Part shown: positions 26,578 through 35,596 of the stretch, in pieces | How the letters are laid out: each line of letters starts with the position of its first letter | How positions within the stretch are numbered: the first letter of the stretch is position 1 | Position numbers and translations under genes: made by a program | Notes under the pieces: model-generated | What the model saw: only the letters and a program-made list of their open reading frames with translations | Database searches by the model: none | Told to the model about the DNA's origin: nothing | Source of the DNA: an uncultured bacterium | GTDB lineage: Bacteria; Bacillota; Clostridia; Lachnospirales; Lachnospiraceae | Direction: 5' to 3' | NCBI GenBank assembly: GCA_905215775.1 | Contig: CAJMRM010000023.1 | Location: 1 to 39,489, forward strand | Length of the DNA stretch: 39,489 nt

Positions 26578-28953
26578 TTACTGGATCCAGGCTCCGTCCT
26601 TATCTACTTTGTAGCCATCCGGAGTCGTGGTGTCATAGGCCATGGCTCCCAGAGAGCTGTCGTTCACTTTGCTGAAATAGTACCACTTGCCGCCGATCTC
26701 ATGCCAGCCGGTGAACATATAGCCCCGGTTGCCGTCCGCCTGCGGATACAGATAATACCAGTTGTTCTGCCAGTGATGCCAGCCGGTCACCATATAGCCC
26801 TCGCCGTTGAAATAGTACCACTGGTAGGTGTCCTTCCAGGGCAGGTATACCCAGGAATTGGAGGGCCAGGTCCCGTCGTCATAGCTGTACCACCAGCCCT
26901 TTTCGTTCATGACCCATTTTCCATTTTTGTAGAAGTCAGCCTTCACTCTCGCCCTTCCGGAGGAGTGGGAATTTCCGCTGCTGCTTCCGCCGCCGGACGG
27001 GCGGCTGGGCTTCTTCACTGCCTTCACATCAAAGGCACCCAGCTTTGTAATGGTGATCTTCACCGTTCCCTTTTCTCCATCCACGTCTGCCTTATCAACT
27101 CCCTCTACTTCATAATTATAGGAAGCGTTGCTGTAAGATGCGATAAAGTAGTCCGGGATCTCCACAGTCATGGTCACAGGAGCCGTCAGCGTTTTCCTCT
27201 CCTTACCGTTGACCAGAAGCTTTACAGAACCTCTTACCCGGGCGTTGCTGGAGGTGGCGGGCCATTCTGTCGCGTACTCAATGGTCACCTTTCCGCCGCC
27301 CTCTGCAAAATCCTCAGAGGTAAGTCCTGCTGCCGCGATGCCGCCCACAGCGTCTGAAGGCTCTGTTTCAATATTCTCCGCTCCGTAGACAGCCAGATAA
27401 AGGGCCTCGTATTTTGCCACCTGGTCGGCTGTGAGCTTTGTAATATCGATTTTTGTCTTTAATGCCTCTGTCTGCATGTCAGCCGCCTGTTCCTTCTCGT
27501 TCTCGCTCATAATGTCCGCATTTGCGATGACCTTATCTGCCTGGGCCAAAGCCTCGGCTGCGTTGCTGGGGGTTGCCAGGATCACCTTTGCCTCCGTGAT
27601 CTCGCCATTCCCATCGGTGGTGTAAGTCACACCGTTGAGCGTAACTGTCTTCCCCTTTACCTTGTGTCCATTTTCTGCAACTAAATAGCTTTTCCCCTGG
27701 GCATTTACCACGCCATTCACTGCCATAGCGCCGTCTGCCCCAACCCATACCTGCTCAGTACATCCATTACCCTCAGGGCAGGAAAGCCACTGGTTCTTTG
27801 CCTTGGAAAGTGAGCTGTCCGTTTCATAATAATACCACTTTCCATTCTCTAAATTCCAGCCAGGCTCTACCTCCCGGACGATATCCTCATCTCCCAGAAG
27901 CTGGATCTCTGCGGGCTTATAGCCCTTATACATCATTTCCAGATAAACCCGCGGATCCCTCTCCTCCGCGATATCCCGCACCTTTTTATCCATCAGGCTT
28001 TTATATGCACCATCGGTATAAAAACCCATTCCTGCTGCCGCATACCCCTGCAAGCGCAATGTATGGCCCATCTGTTCCATTTCATCAAAGACCATTTTAA
28101 AGGTATCGCCAGGCTCTGCCTGAACGGTAATGTCTCTCTCTGAGAGTATCGTTTCCAGGTAATCATTATCCATCGGTTCACGGTGTACTGCCAAAGGAAC
28201 GCTTGCGATAATCCTGGGGCCAACGTACACATATAAACTCGAATGTACTCTACTGCTGCTGCTCACTGCATAGGAAACATCCACACAATATTTACCCGTT
28301 TCCAATGGCTTTGCAGCACGGAATACTCCCTTTCCATCGATTGAAAACAGGTTTTTATCAACCTCTTCTCCATTAAATTCTACTGCATTGATTGTTACTC
28401 CCTGCGTAACGGAATATCCATGATCCTTCCCGTTTTTATTTTCATATATGGTCAGCTGCTTTTCGGGAAGCACACCGGCGTTATACATTCCCGTTACACG
28501 GGTACAGGATTCCTTAAAGGACAGCAGTTTACTTGAGAATCCCCCCTCATACCGCTCTACCCGAAGTCCCTTAAATACTGCGTCCAGCTTCAGGTCACTA
28601 TCTGCCGTTATAAGCCACTGCTGATAATATGGATCATTAATTTCCAGGGGACTTCCATTTACAGATGCAGATTGCACGAATGTCCGTATCTCCTCCGTCT
28701 GGGACGTCTGATAAGCGATCTGATTCGCGGTTATATCCAGTTCTGCTCCCTTTGGGACCTCACTTACCTTTCCAATCGGAAGACATACCTCATTTCCTGT
28801 CTCCTCATCGAAATACCCGACTTCCAGATATCCCCCCTTCACATTGGGAACCGTGACCTTCACAGTCTCCGCCGCCAGGGAAGAAAATCCGGCTGCCAGC
28901 GTCATGGCTGCTGCGAACACCGGCAGAAGCCATCGCTTCGTACATTTTCTCAT
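26578..28953 (-). CDS. Large secreted surface protein with C-terminal wall-binding repeats
   Basis: A 791-residue exported protein. A signal peptide (to about residue 28, ending SSLAAET) is followed by an unrecognised region (30-360) rich in strand-like segments, a first Trp/Tyr-rich repeat block (about 370-450: NGKWYYYETD, QVWVGADGAMAVNG), a helical spacer (about 455-525), and a beta-type domain (530-650). A Ser/Gly/Pro linker (RPSGGGSSSGNSHSSG) leads to at least four aromatic repeats (GWWYSYDDG, YQWYYFNGEGYMVTGW, NNWYYLYPQADGN, GKWYYFSK) like choline/cell-wall-binding modules. There is no LPXTG anchor. It is likely held to the wall non-covalently. AAGGAGGAAG precedes the ATG. Its ligand or activity cannot be told. 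It follows a large HTH regulator by 91 bases on the same strand. Confidence 0.85.
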   Translation of the reverse strand: MRKCTKRWLLPVFAAAMTLAAGFSSLAAETVKVTVPNVKGGYLEVGYFDEETGNEVCLPIGKVSEVPKGAELDITANQIAYQTSQTEEIRTFVQSASVNGSPLEINDPYYQQWLITADSDLKLDAVFKGLRVERYEGGFSSKLLSFKESCTRVTGMYNAGVLPEKQLTIYENKNGKDHGYSVTQGVTINAVEFNGEEVDKNLFSIDGKGVFRAAKPLETGKYCVDVSYAVSSSSRVHSSLYVYVGPRIIASVPLAVHREPMDNDYLETILSERDITVQAEPGDTFKMVFDEMEQMGHTLRLQGYAAAGMGFYTDGAYKSLMDKKVRDIAEERDPRVYLEMMYKGYKPAEIQLLGDEDIVREVEPGWNLENGKWYYYETDSSLSKAKNQWLSCPEGNGCTEQVWVGADGAMAVNGVVNAQGKSYLVAENGHKVKGKTVTLNGVTYTTDGNGEITEAKVILATPSNAAEALAQADKVIANADIMSENEKEQAADMQTEALKTKIDITKLTADQVAKYEALYLAVYGAENIETEPSDAVGGIAAAGLTSEDFAEGGGKVTIEYATEWPATSSNARVRGSVKLLVNGKERKTLTAPVTMTVEIPDYFIASYSNASYNYEVEGVDKADVDGEKGTVKITITKLGAFDVKAVKKPSRPSGGGSSSGNSHSSGRARVKADFYKNGKWVMNEKGWWYSYDDGTWPSNSWVYLPWKDTYQWYYFNGEGYMVTGWHHWQNNWYYLYPQADGNRGYMFTGWHEIGGKWYYFSKVNDSSLGAMAYDTTTPDGYKVDKDGAWIQ

Positions 28954-29044
28954 AACCCTTCCTCCTTGTACTTATTTTGACGTAAAAATCAGAATTTCCA
29001 ATTTTTACATACTATTTTAAGTATAGTCGGAAGGTTCCGGTCCA

Positions 29045-30538
29045 TCAAGGTGTACCGGCAACTGTACCACCATCTTTCAGACCATCCCTGTATTTTCTGA
29101 CGATGGCCTCCGTCTCTTCCCTGGAGTACACCTCCCCATGGTCCCGCATTCCACGGATATATGTATCAAATGCCTGGGTGACGGACGGTTCCTGGATCAG
29201 GAGCTGATGGAACCCCTGTTCCGGGTCGTACAGGACCAGACTGGCTCCCACGGCGCTGCTGACAAAAATATTCATCATTTTTGTCAGATGAAGGCTCTGT
29301 TCCTTTACGATCCCCATATCACAGCCCGGCCGTTCCATATCTGCCAGCATCCCATCCAGGATCCTGACTCTTTCCTCCCTTGTCAGGGCCCGGACGTACT
29401 CCTCCGGATAATCGGCGAACCGGCCGTTTTCTGCAAATTCCCGGATCCCGTCCTCCGTGAAATAATGGATCAGCTCTGTTCCGGAAGCAACCTGCTCCCT
29501 GCGTTTCATGATCCCGTCGATCACCAGTCTCCTGCCGGGGAGCCCCGGCGCTGCCACACGCTCTGCCAGCTCCCGGTCTGCCCAAAGGACAAAGCATGGC
29601 TGGTATTCCAGAAAACAGCGGCTCACGGGACCATTGTCGCTTTTCAGCATCCAGTCCAGTACCTGGAAAATGTCACGGAAATATCTGGCAAGACAGCCAT
29701 TCCTGCCATTTTTATACACCTTAAAAAAGCTCCGGCGGTACGCGTCCGTCACCTCCGGCTCATACGCCACCACTGCCTGGTCCATATTGCCGGAAAACAG
29801 GATCACCCGGTCGTCCAGGATCCCGTAATACGGAAATAATACTGCCTCATCCTGGCCGCCGGATGGATGATCATGATAATAATACCAGGTTTCATAAGCG
29901 GCCCCGGCCTGGTAATAGGTGGGGATCAGATTATAAACGGCCCTCAGGTTATGATAGTCTCCGGCGCTGTCCTCCGCTCTCTTGGAAAGCCTCACCAGCT
30001 GGACGATATTCAGATGCCCCATGGCAGAGCGGCCGTCCAGTGAAAACGCTGGCAGCAGCCTGGCCAGGATACAGCTTTCCGCAGGCACATAAAAATACGC
30101 ATTCTTTCTCCCGGCGCTCAGGTTCTCCCAGATGGCGCCCCAGAGATACCGTTCCACAGCGATCGCTCCGTTTATGGTCCGCATTCCCGGAGAACCGGCC
30201 TGGCCCGGAGGTTCCGGAGTCATTCCAAAGCCGGCCTCCATCCCGCATATATTTCCCGCCTCCTCCAGCATCCGGCGGATCATGCACCGCATGAAATAAA
30301 TATCATCCCCGTCCACGGCCCGGTAATACGCCTCCTGGAGCTCCCGGTGCTCCTGGACGCCCAGCCGCAGCTCCTGCCGGATCGCTTCAAAGGTCTGCGG
30401 ATCCGGCAGCCTCGTCCCTGCCAGATACCGCTGGATATTCACCCGGTTGATGCCCGTGATCCTGGCAAATTCATAATTCGTATACCCGCTGGCCCTTAAA
30501 TGGGCCTCCAGCAGCTCATGAAATCTCCTGTTTTCCAT
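29045..30538 (-). CDS. XRE-type HTH transcriptional regulator with a large unknown C-terminal domain
   Basis: A 497-residue protein. An N-terminal helix-turn-helix domain (about residues 1-65: NYEFARITGINRVNIQRYLAGTRLPDP) is joined to a roughly 430-residue region of unknown function. That region has no membrane segment and includes YETWYYYHDHPSG and FFKVYKNGRNG. Such long sensor-type XRE regulators are common in Lachnospiraceae. The start at 30538 has GGGGAGGGGGAG upstream; the longer frame starting at 30559 lacks a site. It sits 91 bases upstream of the large surface protein gene in the same direction, which makes that gene a plausible target. The signal sensed is unknown. Confidence 0.82.
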   Translation of the reverse strand: MENRRFHELLEAHLRASGYTNYEFARITGINRVNIQRYLAGTRLPDPQTFEAIRQELRLGVQEHRELQEAYYRAVDGDDIYFMRCMIRRMLEEAGNICGMEAGFGMTPEPPGQAGSPGMRTINGAIAVERYLWGAIWENLSAGRKNAYFYVPAESCILARLLPAFSLDGRSAMGHLNIVQLVRLSKRAEDSAGDYHNLRAVYNLIPTYYQAGAAYETWYYYHDHPSGGQDEAVLFPYYGILDDRVILFSGNMDQAVVAYEPEVTDAYRRSFFKVYKNGRNGCLARYFRDIFQVLDWMLKSDNGPVSRCFLEYQPCFVLWADRELAERVAAPGLPGRRLVIDGIMKRREQVASGTELIHYFTEDGIREFAENGRFADYPEEYVRALTREERVRILDGMLADMERPGCDMGIVKEQSLHLTKMMNIFVSSAVGASLVLYDPEQGFHQLLIQEPSVTQAFDTYIRGMRDHGEVYSREETEAIVRKYRDGLKDGGTVAGTP

Positions 30539-30570
30539 ACTGGCTCCCCCTCCCCACAATTAAAGCCCCA

Positions 30571-30613
30571 AAAAAGAAAAAACGCCTGCCGGAAGACGTA
30601 TCTTACCGGCAGG
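30571..30613 (-). terminator. Rho-independent terminator after pepV
   Basis: On the minus strand CCTGCCGG (30613-30606) pairs with CCGGCAGG (30592-30585), with AAGA/TCTT extending the stem, followed by CGTTTTTTCTTTTTT. Confidence 0.88.
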
Positions 30614-30622
30614 ACATTTGTT

Positions 30623-32026
30623 CTAGCAGCATAATTCTGTGATCACCTGCGCAAAGATCTTCGCGCTCATTAAAAGCTCATCGATCACCGCGAACTCGTC
30701 GGGACCGTGCATGTTATTTTCTGTTTCCGGCATGGCCGCGCCGAAGGCAACTCCGTTCTTTAAGTGGTGGACATACGTTCCGCCTCCGATGGCGATGCAC
30801 TCTCCCTTTCTTCCCGTGTACATCTCATAGCTCTTAAGGAGCGTCTGGACAAACTGGGAATCTCCGGGAACGTGGTGGGGCGGGTTCATGGAATCATTGT
30901 TTAAAGAGATCCCGTACCCGGCCATGGCCGCCTTCGCCGGCTTTAAGGTATTCTCCTCATTGGAGCAGATGGGGCAGCGGCTGTCAAAATCACCGGAAAG
31001 GCTGGTCTCCGTGATCTCCAGCATACTGAAGGTCAGGGTCAGCTGTCCGGATTCCTCGTCCTCCATGGCGATCCCCAGGTTCTTTCCGAACCAGTCGCCG
31101 TGGGGCATCAGCTTATTCAGGGCTCGGATCTTTTCCACCTGTCCGCACTCAGCCAGCTCCAGCTTTTCGATCAGTGCAAGAAGTCCTGTCAGGGCGTTTT
31201 TCCCCTTCCAGGGGGTGGAAGCATGGCCGTTTTCCCCAAAGGCCTCGATCTTCATATAGCCGCCCTCAGAGGTCACGTCAAAGCGGATCCCCAGCTCGGC
31301 CTCTAAGGTGTGTGCAAAGGCCTCTGTATCGGAGCCGTCCAGTCCCTCAAATAAGGCCTCTGCCTTGGAGGGGACCACGTTGGACTTGGTGCCGCTCTTA
31401 AAGGATACCATTCTGGGAAGGGCCTGGCTCTTTTCAAACTCCGCCGTGAACTGGCCGTGGAGGCTGCCCTTTTCAATGTTGATCACCGGGAAGCTGGCGT
31501 CCGGAGAGAAGGTCATGGGGGCCTCCTCCTCCACACTGTAATAGTGGCGGATATCGGAGCTGCCGCACTCCTCGTCAGTTCCCAGGATCAGACGCACGTT
31601 CTTCTTCACCGGGATCCCCAGCTCCTTCACAGCGCGCATGGCGTAGAGGGCTGCGATGGCCGGTCCCTTATCGTCGGCGGTTCCGCGGCCATAGATCTTT
31701 CCATCCTTTACCACCGGTTCAAAGGGCTCTGTCACCGTCCATCCGTCTCCCGCCGGAACGATGTCCAGATGGGCTAAGATATCCAACTGCTTTTCCTTAT
31801 CGTTCAGATCCACCGTTCCCACATAGTTGTCGTAGTTGTTGATGGAAAATCCATAGCATTCTGCAATGTGGAGCGCTGCGCCCAGGGCCTCAAAGCAGCC
31901 GTCTCCGTAGGGCCTTCCGGCCCGGTAGGAATCCTTGGTGCTGTCGATCTTACAAAGTTCCGCGATATCCTCCAGCATTTCTGTTTTATGGGCGTCGATA
32001 AATTTGTCTATTTTTTCTCTGTACAC
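30623..32026 (-). CDS. pepV: PepV-type M20 dipeptidase
   Basis: A 467-residue cytoplasmic metallopeptidase of the M20 family (PepV/Sapep group) that cleaves dipeptides and trims short peptides. Metal and active-site motifs are in order: ILAHLDIVPAGDGW (His ligand), YGRGTADDKGP (bridging Asp), GTDEECGS (catalytic and ligand Glu), FSPDASFPV (Asp ligand) and C-terminal HGPDEF. The start codon is GTG with AGGAGG seven bases upstream. The yqeY stop is only 11 bases before the start, so the two are co-transcribed. A strong terminator follows. Confidence 0.92.
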   Translation of the reverse strand: MYREKIDKFIDAHKTEMLEDIAELCKIDSTKDSYRAGRPYGDGCFEALGAALHIAECYGFSINNYDNYVGTVDLNDKEKQLDILAHLDIVPAGDGWTVTEPFEPVVKDGKIYGRGTADDKGPAIAALYAMRAVKELGIPVKKNVRLILGTDEECGSSDIRHYYSVEEEAPMTFSPDASFPVINIEKGSLHGQFTAEFEKSQALPRMVSFKSGTKSNVVPSKAEALFEGLDGSDTEAFAHTLEAELGIRFDVTSEGGYMKIEAFGENGHASTPWKGKNALTGLLALIEKLELAECGQVEKIRALNKLMPHGDWFGKNLGIAMEDEESGQLTLTFSMLEITETSLSGDFDSRCPICSNEENTLKPAKAAMAGYGISLNNDSMNPPHHVPGDSQFVQTLLKSYEMYTGRKGECIAIGGGTYVHHLKNGVAFGAAMPETENNMHGPDEFAVIDELLMSAKIFAQVITELCC

Positions 32027-32037
32027 GTTTCTGCCTC

Positions 32038-32484
32038 CTATTTCATCATTCCGGCCAGCACTTCATTGACCACTTTTCCGTCTGCCTTTCCCTTTACCAG
32101 GGGCATTAAGACCTTCATGATCCGTCCCTTATCTTTGGCTGTGGGCGCTTCGATCTCCAGCTCCATTAAAACTCCGTTTATGATCTCCGTGATCTGGTCC
32201 ACGGTCAGGTCTGCCGGAGCAAACTCCTGGTATACCTCCATCCGCTTTCTTGCCTCTTCGATGATGTCGGTCCGGTCTGCGGGGGCCGTATCCATGGTCT
32301 CCTTGGTCTGCTTTAATTCCTTTTTGATCACTGCATTGGCCTCGTCCTCGGTCAGGGGAGAGCGCTTGTCGATCTCCGCATTCTTTAAAGCAGATAAAAG
32401 CATGGACAGAGAATCCTTCCTGTCCTTATCCTTGGCCTTCATGGCCTCTACCATAGCCGCACGCACAAGCTCGATCTTGCTCAT
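32038..32484 (-). CDS. yqeY: GatB/YqeY-domain protein
   Basis: A 148-residue helical protein of the YqeY family, resembling the C-terminal tRNA-binding part of GatB from the tRNA-dependent amidotransferase. Segments such as RKDSLSMLLSALKNAEID, LTEDEANAVIKKELKQ and the C-terminal DKGRIMKVLMPLVKGKADG with VVNEVLAGMM are typical. The cellular role is not settled; tRNA-linked quality control is a family-level guess. It has its own extended -10 promoter (32503-32511) and leads into pepV 11 bases on. Confidence 0.93.
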   Translation of the reverse strand: MSKIELVRAAMVEAMKAKDKDRKDSLSMLLSALKNAEIDKRSPLTEDEANAVIKKELKQTKETMDTAPADRTDIIEEARKRMEVYQEFAPADLTVDQITEIINGVLMELEIEAPTAKDKGRIMKVLMPLVKGKADGKVVNEVLAGMMK

Positions 32485-32502
32485 AGGATCCTTCCTTTCC
32501 TT

Positions 32503-32511
32503 ATTATATCA
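32503..32511 (-). promoter_or_regulatory. Extended -10 promoter for yqeY-pepV
   Basis: TGATATAAT on the minus strand combines the extended TG with a perfect -10, just upstream of the AAGGAAAGGAAGG ribosome site. The -35 region is poor. It lies in the 50-base gap after prfC. Confidence 0.45.
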
Positions 32512-32534
32512 TGATCGTTCAGACAGCCCTGCGA

Positions 32535-34127
32535 TTAGTTCCGTCCGAACTCAGCCAGCCTTAAGCCCGGGTTTCTCTCTTCCACCATCCCGACGCTCCA
32601 GCTATTGATGAACAGGAGCAGCGGATTGCCCTTCAGATCACAGATCCGCTTCATATCGGAGGTACCCTGGATCCTGGCCACATCCACCTCGCCCGGATTC
32701 TCGATCCACCGGATATACTCAAAGGGAAGCTGCTCCAGCTTTACCTCCACGTTGTACTCGTTCTCCAGGCGGTAGGTCAGCACCTCGAACTGCAGGACGC
32801 CCACAACGCCTACGATGATCTCCTCCATGCCTGTATTGAACTCCTGGAAGATCTGGATGGCTCCCTCCTGGGCGATCTGGCTGATGCCCTTGATAAACTG
32901 CTTTCTCTTCATGGTATCCATCTGGCGCACCCTGGCGAAGTGCTCGGGAGCAAAGGTGGGGATCCCCTCAAACTGGAATTTCCCGCCGGGAGCGCATAAG
33001 GTATCGCCAATGGAGAAAATACCCGGATCGAATACGCCGATGATGTCTCCGGCGTAAGCCTCCTCGATGATCTTTCTGCTCTCCGCCATCAGCTGCTGGG
33101 GCTGGGTCAGACGGATCTTCTTCCCGCCCTGGACATGGTTCACTTCCATTCCGGCCTCAAACTTTCCGGAACAGATCCGCATGAACGCGATCCTGTCCCT
33201 GTGGGCCTTGTTCATGTTGGCCTGGATCTTAAATACAAAGGCGGAAAACTTTTCATCAAACGGATCCACCTGGCCGTCCAGAGTCTTTCTGGGGAGCGGG
33301 GAGGAGGTCATATTTAAGAAATGCTCCAGGAATGTCTCCACGCCGAAGTTGGTCAGAGCCGAACCGAAGAACACCGGAGAAAGCTCGCCGCGGTTTACTA
33401 ACTCCTGGTCAAATTCATCGCTGGCTCCGTCTAAAAGCTCGATATCATCCCTAAGCTGGGCGTGGTAATCCTGGCCGATGATGGAGTCCACATCCGCGCC
33501 CTCCACGTCGAAGGTCCTGCTGGCTACCTCCTTCTGGCCTCCCATGGCGGCCGTGAAGGTGGTGATCTGCTTTGTCTGACGGTCGTATACGCCCTTAAAA
33601 TTCTTTCCGCAGCCGATGGGCCAGTTGATGGGGCAGGTATGGATCCCCAGGACCTCTTCGATCTCGCTCATCAGCTCAAAGGGATCCCTGGCCTCCCGGT
33701 CCATTTTGTTCACAAAGGTAAAGATCGGGATATGGCGCATCACACAGACCTTGAAAAGCTTGATGGTCTGCGCCTCCACACCCTTGGAGCCGTCGATGAC
33801 CATCACCGCCGAGTCCGCAGCCATAAGGGTCCGGTAGGTATCCTCCGAGAAGTCCTGATGGCCCGGCGTGTCCAGGATATTGATGCAGTAGCCTTCATAA
33901 TTAAACTGTAAAACCGAAGAGGTAACGGAAATTCCCCTCTCCTTCTCGATCTCCATCCAGTCGGAGACCGCATGCTTTGTGGCCTTCCTTCCCTTTACGG
34001 TTCCCGCCAGATTGATGGCTCCGCCGTAAAGAAGGAATTTTTCAGTCAGTGTCGTCTTACCGGCGTCCGGGTGCGAAATGATCGCAAAGGTGCGCCGTCT
34101 CTTTATTTCATCTGCAAAAGCTGCCAA
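32535..34127 (-). CDS. prfC: Peptide chain release factor 3
   Basis: A 530-residue GTPase that recycles RF1 and RF2 from the ribosome after termination. G1 motif SHPDAGKTTL (residues 19-28), G3 DTPGHQDFSEDTY and G4 NKMD are intact. The RF3-specific C-terminal half is complete (GVVGVLQFEVLTYRL). The start codon is TTG at 34127, preceded by TTGGAGG. An in-frame TGA lies five codons upstream and no ATG is available, so TTG is the only reasonable start. Promoter at 34171-34199. Length is standard for the family. Confidence 0.97.
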   Translation of the reverse strand: MAAFADEIKRRRTFAIISHPDAGKTTLTEKFLLYGGAINLAGTVKGRKATKHAVSDWMEIEKERGISVTSSVLQFNYEGYCINILDTPGHQDFSEDTYRTLMAADSAVMVIDGSKGVEAQTIKLFKVCVMRHIPIFTFVNKMDREARDPFELMSEIEEVLGIHTCPINWPIGCGKNFKGVYDRQTKQITTFTAAMGGQKEVASRTFDVEGADVDSIIGQDYHAQLRDDIELLDGASDEFDQELVNRGELSPVFFGSALTNFGVETFLEHFLNMTSSPLPRKTLDGQVDPFDEKFSAFVFKIQANMNKAHRDRIAFMRICSGKFEAGMEVNHVQGGKKIRLTQPQQLMAESRKIIEEAYAGDIIGVFDPGIFSIGDTLCAPGGKFQFEGIPTFAPEHFARVRQMDTMKRKQFIKGISQIAQEGAIQIFQEFNTGMEEIIVGVVGVLQFEVLTYRLENEYNVEVKLEQLPFEYIRWIENPGEVDVARIQGTSDMKRICDLKGNPLLLFINSWSVGMVEERNPGLRLAEFGRN

Positions 34128-34170
34128 TGGAAAACCTCCAATTCAAACGTCTTAAAATCACAACATCCTT

Positions 34171-34199
34171 ATTTTGCCAATAAATTCACCATTCGTCAA
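34171..34199 (-). promoter_or_regulatory. SigA-type promoter for prfC
   Basis: On the minus strand TTGACG (34199-34194), 17-base spacer, CAAAAT (34176-34171), 44 bases before the TTG start. Confidence 0.55.
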
Positions 34200-34262
34200 G
34201 TATAATCTGGGCCGTCCGGACAGGAAATCCGGAGCTCCCCGGAACGCCGGGCGCACTCCGTC

Positions 34263-35474
34263 CTAAAAATCCGCCTTTTCTTCCTCATCCGCCCCAAAAA
34301 CAGCATCCAGGATCCTTCCGGCCACGTCCTCCTTGGACATCTTGGGAAGCTCTGTCTCCTTCTCCCTGGTGATCAGCGTCACCACGTTGGTATCGGTGCC
34401 GAAGCCGGCCCCATCCACCTTCAGGTTATTGGCCACGATCATGTCCAGATTCTTCTTTTCCAGCTTTGCCCTGGAATTTTCCAGCATGTGCTCCGTTTCC
34501 ATGGAAAAGCCGCAGAGGAACTGGCCCTTTTCCTTATGCTCTCCCAGCCATTTTAGGATATCGTCAGTGCGCTCAAGCTGGATGGCCATATCCCCGTCCT
34601 TTTTCTTCGTCTTTTCCGTATTGACGAATTTTGGCCGGTAATCGGCCACCGCCGCTGCCTTTATGATGGCGTCCTGCCCTGCGCTCCTGGCGGTCACGGC
34701 CTCAAACATCTCCTTCGCGCTCTCCACTGGCACCAGGTCCACGAACATGGGCGGCTTTTCCTCCGCCGGTCCTGTGACCAGAGTCACCTGGGCTCCCCGG
34801 TACGCGGCGGTCTTCGCAATGGCGTATCCCATCTTCCCGGTGGAATGGTTGGTGATGTAGCGGACCGGATCGATGGCCTCCCTGGTGGGACCGGCGGTCA
34901 CTAAGATCTTTTTCCCGGCCAGATCCTTTTCATACCGGATCTCCTTTAAAATATACTGGAGCAGCACCTCCGGCTCCGGCATTTTCCCGGCTCCCGTATC
35001 CCCGCAGGCCAGATAGCCGCTGGCCGGGGAGATCACCTCCATCCCGTACCGTTCACAGATCCTTAAATTATCCTGGGTAATGGGATTTTCAAACATCCGG
35101 GTGTTCATGGCAGGGCTTATGATCTTTTTGCAGGTGCAGGCCAGAACGGTGGTGGTCAGCATATCGTCAGCCAGGCCATGGGCCAGCTTCGCGATCACAT
35201 TGGCAGAGGCCGGAGCCACCAGCACCACATCCGCCAGCTTTGCCAGGGAAACGTGCTCCACGGAAAACTCAAAATTCCGGTCAAAGGTGTCCACCAGGCA
35301 CTTATTCCCGGTCAGCGTCTCGAAGGTAATGGGATTGATGAAATTGGTGGCGTTTTCTGTCATGATCACATGGACGTCGGCCCTTAATTTTTTCAGCGCG
35401 CTGGCCAGATAAGCGATCTTATAGGCCGCAATACTCCCTGTCACGCATAAAAGCACTGTTTTTCCCTTCAACAT
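34263..35474 (-). CDS. coaBC: Phosphopantothenoylcysteine decarboxylase / phosphopantothenate-cysteine ligase
   Basis: A 403-residue bifunctional enzyme of coenzyme A synthesis. The N-terminal flavoprotein decarboxylase (CoaC, to about residue 185) shows CVTGSIAAYKIAYLAS, the PASANVIAKLAHG flavin site, PAMNTRMF and the GYLACGDTGAGKMPEP substrate clamp with its cysteine. The C-terminal ligase (CoaB) shows VTAGPTREAIDPVRYITNHS, STGKMGYAIA and KAAAVADYRP. It is divergent from coaX, the gene for an earlier step in the same pathway. GGAGG lies before the ATG at 35474. Confidence 0.97.
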   Translation of the reverse strand: MLKGKTVLLCVTGSIAAYKIAYLASALKKLRADVHVIMTENATNFINPITFETLTGNKCLVDTFDRNFEFSVEHVSLAKLADVVLVAPASANVIAKLAHGLADDMLTTTVLACTCKKIISPAMNTRMFENPITQDNLRICERYGMEVISPASGYLACGDTGAGKMPEPEVLLQYILKEIRYEKDLAGKKILVTAGPTREAIDPVRYITNHSTGKMGYAIAKTAAYRGAQVTLVTGPAEEKPPMFVDLVPVESAKEMFEAVTARSAGQDAIIKAAAVADYRPKFVNTEKTKKKDGDMAIQLERTDDILKWLGEHKEKGQFLCGFSMETEHMLENSRAKLEKKNLDMIVANNLKVDGAGFGTDTNVVTLITREKETELPKMSKEDVAGRILDAVFGADEEEKADF

Positions 35475-35596
35475 TTTGGAATCCTCCGTTGTATTTCCGA
35501 TTATTTTGTGGTAAAATCACTTTCATTAAAAAATAATGATCGTACATAGCACTTAATTATATCACTTACGATTCAAATGTGGAAGGAGTTTTCTTT

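Noticed and set aside
35500..35596. Paired divergent promoters for coaBC and coaX
   Set aside because: Only isolated -10-like boxes were found; no -35 boxes at proper spacing support a specific call.
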